The notes beneath the pieces are model-generated. The model did not search any database. It saw nothing but the letters and a program-made list of their open reading frames with translations, and was not told the DNA's origin. From the NCBI GenBank assembly GCA_019323665.1, contig JAHWHA010000131.1, forward strand, positions 1-5,116: a DNA stretch of 5,116 bases, written 5' to 3'. The DNA is from Candidatus Woesearchaeota archaeon (GTDB lineage: Archaea; Nanobdellota; Nanobdellia; Woesearchaeales; JAGVZT01). Position 1 is the first letter of the stretch; each line of letters starts with the position of its first letter. The translations under genes and the position numbers were made by a program. Of this stretch, positions 1-5,116 are shown piece by piece.

Positions 1-44
1 ATGCACACAATCAAGAGGAGAAATCCTAGCTTGTTAATTTTCAT
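1..44 (-). CDS. Start of a divergent secreted or membrane protein gene (partial, cut by left edge)
   Basis: Reading leftward from an ATG at 44-42, the frame stays open to the window edge and gives 14 residues, MKINKLGFLLLIVC. This is a lysine-bearing n-region followed by a hydrophobic core, as in a signal peptide or first membrane helix. Cys14 could be a lipobox cysteine, but the downstream residue is missing. An in-frame TGA lies four codons upstream, so this ATG is the first possible start. No Shine-Dalgarno sequence precedes it. The AT-rich stretch ATTAATAA (minus strand, 77-70), about 30 bp upstream, could be a TATA box for a leaderless or nearly leaderless transcript. The gene would be divergent from the RHH operon, with 278 bp between the two starts. 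Only 14 codons are visible, so function is unknown and a chance open frame cannot be excluded. Confidence 0.45.
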   Translation of the reverse strand, partial: MKINKLGFLLLIVC

Positions 45-195
45 ATAGAAATTTCATTGTTTATGGGGCTTATTAATGTTTGTATTTGAGGTTGATTTTT
101 AAAATTTACAGTTAATTGAATAGATGTTTCAGAGATTCATTGGGGGTGCAATTCAGCTAATGGAAACAATGTTTATGCAATTAATATAGGGAATG

Positions 196-213
196 ATATG
201 ATAAAAGTCATAT
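196..213. promoter_or_regulatory. Upstream operator-like palindrome, copy 1
   Basis: ATATGA-TAAAAG-TCATAT is a perfect inverted repeat with 6-bp arms and a 6-bp spacer. The core TATGA-N6-TCATA recurs with identical geometry 35 bp downstream. It lies about 15 bp upstream of the TATA box of an operon that begins with three RHH-family genes. RHH proteins commonly bind short palindromes or repeats near their own promoter, so this is a plausible operator. The repeat and spacing are seen directly; the role is inferred. Confidence 0.45.
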
Positions 214-227
214 TTATTAGAAAAATA

Positions 228-235
228 TTTATATG
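228..235 (+). promoter_or_regulatory. Archaeal TATA box (box A) for the RHH/surface-protein operon
   Basis: TTTATATG closely fits the archaeal box A consensus and is preceded by an A-rich tract (221-225) where the TFB recognition element would lie. Transcription would start about 25 bp downstream, near 255-260, leaving a leader of roughly 65 nt before the TTG start at 323. The region is AT-rich overall, so other TATA-like strings exist. This one is favoured by its fit and by the operator-like palindrome overlapping its 3' half. Confidence 0.5.
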
Positions 236-248
236 ATATTTATCATAA
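231..248. promoter_or_regulatory. Operator-like palindrome copy 2, overlapping the TATA box
   Basis: TATGATA-TT-TATCATA (232-247) is a perfect inverted repeat with 7-bp arms. Its outer part is the same TATGA-N6-TCATA as copy 1, and the 8-mer ATATGATA is shared exactly (196-203 and 231-238). Because it overlaps the TATA box and would sit upstream of the start site, a protein bound here should block TBP/TFB, which is a repressor geometry. Binding by the RHH proteins encoded downstream is inference. Confidence 0.5.
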
Positions 249-310
249 TACCAAAAAGATTGGCCAATTTAGTTTTACCTTGGCTTAGCTTGAAGCATAG
301 ATAGGGCAAA

Positions 311-316
311 AGAGGT
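311..316 (+). promoter_or_regulatory. Shine-Dalgarno site supporting a TTG start
   Basis: AGAGGT lies 6 nt upstream of TTG at 323-325 and matches the anti-Shine-Dalgarno end of 16S rRNA. The frame has a TAG stop at 302-304 and no ATG or GTG before the conserved RHH core, so this site decides the unusual TTG start of the first gene. Confidence 0.6.
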
Positions 317-322
317 CGCTTT

Positions 323-514
323 TTGGGAAACAAAGCAAAAAAACAGGTTATTTCTGGTGAAAAAAGGGTGAATATTGCCTTAGATGAGGATATCCACACC
401 AAAGCCAAGGTTATTTCTGTTTTAAAGGATATTACATTGAATGAATATTTGCTGCAGGCTATTGAGAGGGCTGTTGAGCAGGATAAGGAGCTTGTTAAGA
501 GGGCAAAGCTATGA
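323..514 (+). CDS. Ribbon-helix-helix (CopG/Arc-like) DNA-binding protein, tandem paralogue 1
   Basis: A 63-residue protein starting at TTG. After a basic extension (1-13) it has the RHH layout: a short beta strand KRVNIAL (14-20), helix A (about 21-35), a turn at D36-L39, and helix B (about 40-60). RHH proteins dimerise so that two strands pair and insert into the DNA major groove. By analogy with Arc (Q9, N11, R13), the groove-facing residues here would be R15, N17 and A19. By hand alignment 34 of 50 core positions match the third gene in the row, fewer the second. Its stop overlaps the next ATG (ATGA, 511-514), indicating translational coupling. The likely role is a transcriptional repressor, possibly autoregulatory through the palindromes at 196-248. 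It could instead be an antitoxin-type RHH protein, but no toxin gene is adjacent. Confidence 0.8.
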   Translation: MGNKAKKQVISGEKRVNIALDEDIHTKAKVISVLKDITLNEYLLQAIERAVEQDKELVKRAKL

Positions 515-666
515 AACGTATCAACATTTGGATGGCCGAAGAGCTGCACACCCAGATCAAGGTTATTGCGACGTTGAAAGGCACAACTATTCAGGATTAC
601 ATAGCTGAGGCTCTGAAGCAGAAAGTTGAGGATGATAAAAAGTTGATTGAAAGACTGCTGAAGTGA
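511..666 (+). CDS. Ribbon-helix-helix DNA-binding protein, tandem paralogue 2
   Basis: A 51-residue protein, MKRINIWMAEELHT and onward, homologous to its two neighbours. The beta strand KRINIWM begins right after the initiator Met. Helix A includes EELHTQIKVIATLKG, the turn is TT, and helix B begins IQDYIAEAL. The conserved R and N of the strand are kept, but the third predicted DNA-facing residue is W7, where the paralogues have A or G. About 22 of 50 positions match paralogue 3, so this middle copy is the most divergent. The ATG overlaps the previous stop as ATGA, and AGAGGG (498-503) lies 7 nt upstream as a ribosome binding site. It may homodimerise with altered sequence preference or heterodimerise with the flanking copies; this is inference. 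Confidence 0.78.
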   Translation: MKRINIWMAEELHTQIKVIATLKGTTIQDYIAEALKQKVEDDKKLIERLLK

Positions 667-691
667 TTGAGAAAATTAAGAGAATTACAAG

Positions 692-853
692 ATGGGCAAG
701 AAGAAGCGTGTGAACATTGGGCTTAGTGAGGAGCTGCACACCAAGGCAAAGGTGATTGCAGTACTCAAAGGAATCACCCTAAATGAGTATCTCGAGCAGG
801 CTATCAGCAAGGCTCTTGCCAAGGAAAAGGAGTTGTTGAAGAGGATTAAATGA
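692..853 (+). CDS. Ribbon-helix-helix DNA-binding protein, tandem paralogue 3
   Basis: A 53-residue protein with the strand KKRVNIGL, helix A starting SEELHTKAKVIAVLKG, the turn IT, and helix B starting LNEYLEQAI, ending in a basic, Leu/Lys-rich tail. It is close to paralogue 1 and shares the exact 12-mer GAGCTGCACACC with paralogue 2 (731-742 and 541-552), direct DNA evidence of tandem duplication. An in-frame TAA at 677-679 and the lack of earlier start codons fix the ATG at 692. The gap from the previous gene is 25 bp, with only a weak purine-rich site (around 679-683) ahead of the start. Its stop overlaps the ATG of the large surface-protein gene (ATGA at 850-853), so translation of regulator and surface protein appears coupled. 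A DNA-binding repressor role is inferred from the fold. Confidence 0.8.
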   Translation: MGKKKRVNIGLSEELHTKAKVIAVLKGITLNEYLEQAISKALAKEKELLKRIK

Positions 854-3822
854 GGCTGACAACCAATAACAAGGTGAAGCGAAGGCTTGTGCTAGGTCTA
901 GTTGTATTGCTGGCAATTGTCTTCAGCTCCAAGGCTGGACAGCTCTCAACAAGTATGATGACTCCAAGTATGGTTGACATATGTGGTGAATTTGAGAATA
1001 GTGTAGAGATTGCAGCGAGTGGAATCTTTAACACCCAGAATAAAACCCTGACTAATGTTGTTGCAAATATTGCTATTAATGATACTGGGCTTTTAGTGTT
1101 ATCAGCTATCAGTCAGCCTCTTGGGAATATTGCTCCTCTCAGTTATGCAAGTGTTAGTCCTGTATGGGATATTGGATGCAATGAGAATGGTGCCGGCTCG
1201 TACAAACTTTGGATTGTATACATAGGTGATAATTTCAGCGAGAGTTCTTATGAAGATGCTTTCACCATAGTGAATGTGCATGGCTCTCCACCTATTGTAA
1301 TGGCAGCGGAACCTGATGGATATGTGGATAGCCATAATGTGGAATTGATTGTGATTACTGACAAGAATGCAATATGCAGGTTCAGTCAAACAGATACTGA
1401 ATTTTCAAGCATGCCCTATTTAATAGAGGGTGAGGGGGTTATGCATAGCTACACTCTTGAATTGGCTGAAGGTTCTCATAGTTACTTTGTGAGATGTGCT
1501 GATCTAAATTCCAATACAATGCAAAACAGTGAGATTATCAGTTTTGTTATTGATTCAATTGTACCTGCGGTTGTGATAATCTCACCAACAAGCACAACGC
1601 AAGCCGAGAGTGTTGTGCTGAATGTCTCAACATCTGAAGAAGCGGAATGCAAATACAGCTACTTTGACAGAATCTATAGCCAAATGGAGGGTTCCATGAG
1701 CGGCTCCGGCCTCACTCACACTGCAACACTGGACCTCGATGAGACTACATCAGAGCTTTATGTAAGATGTATGGATAATGCTGGGAATATTGGTACTGCA
1801 CATACCGATATTAGGGTAGGTAGCATTCCAAGTGTGAAAATAGAGTTTTCTGAGGCTGACAATAAAATCAGTGAAGGTATTTACGAGGTTAGGGTTGTGG
1901 CATCACAAAACCTCAAGCCAACACCAAAGCTTTACTACACGTTTGATAACACTGACATTAGGAGAGCTATATCACTTGAGGGTTCTGGTATGAATTGGAA
2001 AGGGTATATGATTATCCAAGAGAAATCAAATTACCTTGTTGGCAGCTTTGAATTTGAAGGGTTTGATTATTATGGCAACAAGGGCACTCAGATAACAAGC
2101 GGAAAGCTCTTTGTTGTCGACACTTTGGCACCACCTTCTCCAATTGATTTGGTAGCTGAGAGGCTTGATAAGAAGAGAGTAAAGCTGAGATGGCATTATG
2201 ATGGGGAAGAGGTGGATGAATTCAAAATATACAGGTCAGTTGACCAGTATGTCAGCTATGCACACTTGCAAGCAACAACTGAGACTGAGTCATATATTGA
2301 TTACGTGAATGAGAGCACCCAGCAGTATTTCTACAGGATTAGTGCCGTTGATGCTGTGGGAAATGAGGGAGAGCTTTCCAATGCGGCAAATGTTACTATT
2401 AATGGTAGTGAGAGCAGGAAGATAGAACTTGGAGATGGGAGTGTGAAAACGATTTTCTTGCCTGAAAGCGCAGTTGCAAAGATTGACTTGACACAGAAGG
2501 ATATTAGCAAACTCAAACTGGATTTAGAATTGGCAAAATCAAATCTAAACAGCAAGGTTGGGAATGAAGATGAATGTGAGGCTTTGCTAGGGCTTATCCC
2601 AACCATAAGTCACAGTATAGATGTTGTAGAAGCTGCTGACACAGAGCTAAGAGTAATGAAATATTCAGAGCTTAGTGTTGAGGAGGTTGAAAGACGAGTT
2701 GAGAATATTAGAAAACGTGTTGATGAGCTTCAGGCAATCACGCCTGTGGAGCTGAAAGTTGAAGAGAGTATTGAGGCCCACAAGATAATTACCAAATCTG
2801 ACGTTGCCGAGAGTTTAAAGGATCTACAGCTTGACCTTAGTGATGAAGAGCTTGATGAGTATATTGAGCTTAGCTACACAAGTCTCAGAGAAATTGTAGT
2901 TGTCCAGGAGGTGAGGGTTGTCAATGTTGAGTACCTTGATGGTTCATCCAGAAGATATGTTTTTGTGTTTGAACGGACTAACTCACAGCTAGCAGACCTG
3001 GAGTCACTTATGGTGATAGAAGCTATTCCAAAGGATGTTGTTGAAAGTGCTTCTGAAATTGATTTCATAACCTTAAACTATAGGGTGATTGATGATGATC
3101 CTCTAATAAGGTTCAATGCAGATGAGCTAGTTAATAATGGAATAACTTACATTATTGAATCTGGAACACCTATCGAGGATTATAAGAGAATAAAAACTGT
3201 TATATTGTATGATTATGATAGTTATATTGAATATTCTGCAGTTACAAAGAGTGACTTTGGGCTTTTGGAGATGACTGGATGGATAGGTGCATCAGCTGGC
3301 AAGTTTGGATTTTCAGCTACTGAGGCATTGATGATTGCCCTTGGAATGATAACAATTGTTGCTCTTCTGCTGTATTATCTATTTGTTGTAATGAGAATTC
3401 ATAAGCGCCCTCGTCTTGCGAAGCAGAGTTGGGGTGAGTATCATGAGCTAGCAACAAAGGAGATTGAGGCAATGAGCAAGCTCGGTGGTGAGGACAGCAT
3501 CAATGATGAAATCTCAAAGATTGCTGGTGAAACTAAATTACCCCCTGAACTTGCCGGACTTGATATTAAGCTTAAGTCGACAGAGGCAGCAAAGGTAATG
3601 GAAACAACAGAGGCTTCAGAAGCATATGGGAGGTTCAAAAAGCTGCTTGAGAATATTGACCTAATGCTGGAACTCAATGATTTTGAAGGCGCTTCACAGG
3701 TTTATGTTAAACTCATGAAAAGCTACCCTGAGCTTAAAAGATCAGAGAGGAGCATGGTTTACAAGAAATGTGCTGAGCTTCACAAGAGGATAAGTGTGTC
3801 AAAACTATTCACTGAGAAGTAA
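850..3822 (+). CDS. Large membrane-anchored surface protein with Ig-like and FN3 domains and a cytoplasmic helical tail
   Basis: 990 residues. An N-terminal signal peptide (about 1-30) has the basic stretch KVKRR and a hydrophobic core. The predicted ectodomain contains a beta-sandwich of about 44-144 (C45, C110) and two Ig-like repeats, about 147-234 (C176/C216) and 238-322 (C267/C307). The cysteines in each repeat are 40 residues apart, with Y-V-R-C-x-D before the second Asn-rich loop. A cysteine-free Ig-like domain (about 326-424, W383-K-G, ending F-V-V-D-T) and a fibronectin type III-like domain (about 427-517) follow. Then come a Glu/Lys/Leu-rich helical, probably coiled-coil stretch (about 545-630) and a region at about 690-795 with I-P-K, S-E-I-x-F and D-D-P motifs seen in many archaeal secreted proteins. 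One transmembrane helix (826-848) precedes RIHKRPR and a 142-residue cytoplasmic tail ending in a charged helical pair (about 922-980). The start is supported by AAGAGGA (839-845) and the ATGA overlap. Adhesion, envelope scaffolding or outside-in signalling are possible; I recognise no specific family name. Confidence 0.85.
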   Translation: MRLTTNNKVKRRLVLGLVVLLAIVFSSKAGQLSTSMMTPSMVDICGEFENSVEIAASGIFNTQNKTLTNVVANIAINDTGLLVLSAISQPLGNIAPLSYASVSPVWDIGCNENGAGSYKLWIVYIGDNFSESSYEDAFTIVNVHGSPPIVMAAEPDGYVDSHNVELIVITDKNAICRFSQTDTEFSSMPYLIEGEGVMHSYTLELAEGSHSYFVRCADLNSNTMQNSEIISFVIDSIVPAVVIISPTSTTQAESVVLNVSTSEEAECKYSYFDRIYSQMEGSMSGSGLTHTATLDLDETTSELYVRCMDNAGNIGTAHTDIRVGSIPSVKIEFSEADNKISEGIYEVRVVASQNLKPTPKLYYTFDNTDIRRAISLEGSGMNWKGYMIIQEKSNYLVGSFEFEGFDYYGNKGTQITSGKLFVVDTLAPPSPIDLVAERLDKKRVKLRWHYDGEEVDEFKIYRSVDQYVSYAHLQATTETESYIDYVNESTQQYFYRISAVDAVGNEGELSNAANVTINGSESRKIELGDGSVKTIFLPESAVAKIDLTQKDISKLKLDLELAKSNLNSKVGNEDECEALLGLIPTISHSIDVVEAADTELRVMKYSELSVEEVERRVENIRKRVDELQAITPVELKVEESIEAHKIITKSDVAESLKDLQLDLSDEELDEYIELSYTSLREIVVVQEVRVVNVEYLDGSSRRYVFVFERTNSQLADLESLMVIEAIPKDVVESASEIDFITLNYRVIDDDPLIRFNADELVNNGITYIIESGTPIEDYKRIKTVILYDYDSYIEYSAVTKSDFGLLEMTGWIGASAGKFGFSATEALMIALGMITIVALLLYYLFVVMRIHKRPRLAKQSWGEYHELATKEIEAMSKLGGEDSINDEISKIAGETKLPPELAGLDIKLKSTEAAKVMETTEASEAYGRFKKLLENIDLMLELNDFEGASQVYVKLMKSYPELKRSERSMVYKKCAELHKRISVSKLFTEK
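1288..1815 (+). repeat. Two tandem Ig-like repeats in the 990-residue protein
   Basis: The copies are residues about 147-234 and 238-322, with a period of about 91 residues. Each has a first cysteine in an E/N-A-x-C context (C176, C267), a second exactly 40 residues on in V-R-C-x-D (C216, C307), and then an Asn-rich loop. The paired cysteines probably form one disulfide per domain outside the cell. The repeat is visible in protein, not as conserved DNA, so the duplication is old. Confidence 0.6.
3325..3393 (+). other. Transmembrane helix of the surface protein
   Basis: Residues 826-848 form an uninterrupted hydrophobic run rich in Ile, Leu, Val and Met. The following R849, H851, K852, R853 and R855 form a positive-inside stop-transfer cluster. 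With the N-terminal signal peptide this predicts a type I topology: about 795 residues outside and about 142 inside. Confidence 0.85.
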
Positions 3823-3824
3823 AA

Positions 3825-5116
3825 ATGAGAAATAACAAAAAATTACTGAAAATGACTGTGATGATATGTCTATTGATATTATCACTAGAATTGGTGTTTA
3901 GCAGATCCAATGATTATTATGCAGCTGCGGGGAGCTTTGGGGGAAACTGGAGTAATGGAATTGATGAGGTTGATTTGAGTCCAGATGGTGGTGTTGCATG
4001 GGACGAGACTGACAACGAGAACCAGTTATTCACTTTTAATTTTGCTGATCTGGCAATGTCAGGCACAATTGATTTTGTATATCTTGGGCTACGCTCAAAT
4101 TTCTCAAATGCCGGTGCAGGAGACGATGAGCTGGCCCTAAAATACAGTCTTGACTCCGGTGCAAGCTGGCTAAATCTCGACGGAAGCAGTTACAGTGGGA
4201 ATGAGGTGTGTATTCAGAACACTGCACTCACTTCAGCTTATTATCCAATTTCAACCTCACTGAGCTGGGCAGATTTGAACAGCATTTACCTTGGGGTAAA
4301 CGGTGTGCTTGTTGGCAGTGCGGATAATGAAATAGCGTGGATTGATGCGATCTGGTTAAGGGTAAACTATACTGACAATAATGGACCAAATATTAATTTG
4401 ATGCAACCTGCTGAGAGCAATTGGAGTCTTACTAATCAGATAACATTCTACTACAATGTTACAGATGCACTAAGCAACATCACTAACTGCAGCCTTATCC
4501 TCAATAAGGTTATTAATATGACTAACGATTCTGTGAACGAAGTGATACCACAGAATTTTACTGTTCCTAACATGGTTGATAAGGTGTATAATTGGAGTAT
4601 AAACTGTACTGACGATGACCTGCTTTTAAACATGAATTCAACTTTACAGCGAGTGCTCTATGTGGATACTACTGCCCCCTTAATTGAGCTTGAAACACCT
4701 CTTGATGATTCAGAATGGAATATTTCGCATACCGTCGTGTTCCAGTATAACGTGAGTGATGCAATGACAAGTGTTAGCAGTTGCTCGCTTGTGATCAACG
4801 GCAACTATAATGGGAGCGCAGATACAACGATTGATGAAGGTGCAACACTAAATTTCAGTAGGATCCTTGATAATGGCAATTACAGTTGGGGGGTGAACTG
4901 TACTGATTCAAACGGGTTTACAGGTAACTCCACAACATATAATCTATCTGTTGACATTAATTACCCCATTGTGAGCTCAGTTGAATTGGCGGATTCAATT
5001 GCCCTGATTATCGGAAGCACAACACATGTGGTGTGCAATGCAACTGTTATGCATGATGATGGCATAAGTGCAATTAACTTAGTAAATGCAACCCTGTTTG
5101 ACCAAAGTGTCAGCTC
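3825..5116 (+). CDS. Secreted Ig-like surface glycoprotein, N-terminal 430 residues (open at right edge)
   Basis: The ATG lies 2 bp after the previous stop, consistent with the same transcript; the ribosome site is weak (GAGAAG, 3814-3819). The frame is open to the window end. A signal peptide (about 1-27) has RNNKKLLK followed by a hydrophobic core. Residues about 30-181 look like a beta-rich, lectin or carbohydrate-binding-type sandwich (D-S-G-A-S-W near 110-115, ending A-W-I-D-A-I-W-L-R-V); this is a resemblance only. Two Ig-like repeats follow (about 187-281 and 284-377), with C222/C261 and C320/C359, both 39 residues apart, each carrying Y-N-V-(T/S)-D-A and N-C-T-D. A third unit begins near 380 (C404). 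I count 23 N-X-S/T sequons in 430 residues, pointing to a heavily glycosylated envelope protein. Membrane anchor and total length lie outside the window. A surface-layer, adhesin or other envelope role is inferred. Confidence 0.82.
   Translation, partial: MRNNKKLLKMTVMICLLILSLELVFSRSNDYYAAAGSFGGNWSNGIDEVDLSPDGGVAWDETDNENQLFTFNFADLAMSGTIDFVYLGLRSNFSNAGAGDDELALKYSLDSGASWLNLDGSSYSGNEVCIQNTALTSAYYPISTSLSWADLNSIYLGVNGVLVGSADNEIAWIDAIWLRVNYTDNNGPNINLMQPAESNWSLTNQITFYYNVTDALSNITNCSLILNKVINMTNDSVNEVIPQNFTVPNMVDKVYNWSINCTDDDLLLNMNSTLQRVLYVDTTAPLIELETPLDDSEWNISHTVVFQYNVSDAMTSVSSCSLVINGNYNGSADTTIDEGATLNFSRILDNGNYSWGVNCTDSNGFTGNSTTYNLSVDINYPIVSSVELADSIALIIGSTTHVVCNATVMHDDGISAINLVNATLFDQSVS
3858..3885 (+). 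other. Potential RNA hairpin early in the downstream surface-protein gene
   Basis: GTGATGATAT (3858-3867) can pair with ATATTATCAC (3876-3885), giving 10 base pairs including one G-U, across an 8-nt loop. It begins 33 nt after the start codon at 3825, within the codons for the signal-peptide core. Such a stem could affect translation of the second surface protein, but AT-rich coding DNA can produce stems like this by chance. Confidence 0.25.
4383..4955 (+). repeat. Tandem Ig-like repeats in the downstream glycoprotein
   Basis: Two units of about 95 residues with a period of 98 between equivalent cysteines (C222 to C320, C261 to C359). Shared landmarks, in order, are P-x-I-x-L, a Trp near the start, F-x-Y-N-V-(T/S)-D-A, C-S-L, Y-(N/S)-W-(S/G)-x-N-C-T-D, N-S-T and x-V-D. 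The pattern resembles the Ig-like repeats of the upstream 990-residue protein, but these units are much richer in sequons. Confidence 0.65.

Noticed and set aside
1..48. Plus-strand ATG at position 1 giving 15 codons
   Set aside because: The peptide is short and basic, ends at 46-48, and has no visible upstream context. The minus strand of the same DNA encodes a better signal-peptide start.
124..189. Plus-strand 21-codon frame starting at ATG 124
   Set aside because: No ribosome site, no recognisable motif, and it sits in AT-rich intergenic DNA upstream of the operon promoter.
193..248. CRISPR or short tandem repeat array
   Set aside because: The repeated unit is only a short palindrome in two copies with an AT-rich interval; there are no regular spacers, and it is better explained as operators.
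229..549. Minus-strand open frame of about 106 codons over the first RHH gene
   Set aside because: It lies antisense to the RHH gene with its homologous family pattern and ribosome site. Its Ser/Phe/Leu-rich composition is what the complement of a Glu/Lys/Ala-rich helix gives.
323..853. Toxin-antitoxin module
   Set aside because: RHH proteins are often antitoxins, but none of the adjacent frames encodes a toxin-like protein. The partner genes are surface proteins.
846..1389. Minus-strand open frames at 846-1034 and 1102-1389
   Set aside because: Both are antisense to the signal peptide and Ig-like domains of the 990-residue protein, with no recognisable fold or ribosome site.
2331..3677. 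Minus-strand open frames at 2331-2606, 2874-3068 and 3441-3677
   Set aside because: They are Ser/Leu-rich complements of Glu/Ser/Leu-rich helical segments, fully inside a well-supported coding region.
4036..4633. Minus-strand open frames at 4036-4227 and 4451-4633
   Set aside because: They overlap the plus-strand glycoprotein frame, which has clear Ig repeats and sequons; the antisense products show no such features.

Overview
The window looks archaeal, probably from a DPANN-type lineage such as Woesearchaeota or Pacearchaeota. That placement is inferred from gene style and not from a marker gene. The supporting signs are an archaeal TATA box, arginine coded largely by AGA/AGG, secreted proteins built from cysteine-paired Ig-like modules, many N-glycosylation sequons, and a single-pass C-terminal membrane anchor followed by a helical cytoplasmic tail.

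Layout. On the minus strand, positions 44 to 1 hold the first codons of a divergently transcribed gene that starts with a signal-peptide-like sequence and runs off the left edge. Positions 45-322 form an AT-rich intergenic region. It carries a good TATA box (228-235) and two copies of one palindrome, TATGA-N6-TCATA (197-212 and 232-247), 35 bp apart. The second copy overlaps the TATA box.

A tightly packed plus-strand cluster follows. Three tandem small ribbon-helix-helix (RHH) proteins lie at 323-514 (TTG start), 511-666 and 692-853. Next is a 990-residue signal-peptide-bearing, membrane-anchored Ig/FN3 protein (850-3822), then a second, heavily sequon-studded secreted Ig-like protein (from 3825, open at the right edge). 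Two junctions are ATGA stop/start overlaps, one gap is 25 bp and one is 2 bp, so a single transcript is likely.

Working model (inference). The RHH proteins are DNA-binding repressors that bind the twin palindromes over the promoter, and so control both their own expression and that of two co-transcribed cell-surface proteins. The larger surface protein could link the extracellular face to the cytoplasm through its transmembrane helix and 142-residue tail. No toxin, transposase, RNA gene, CRISPR array or terminator was seen.
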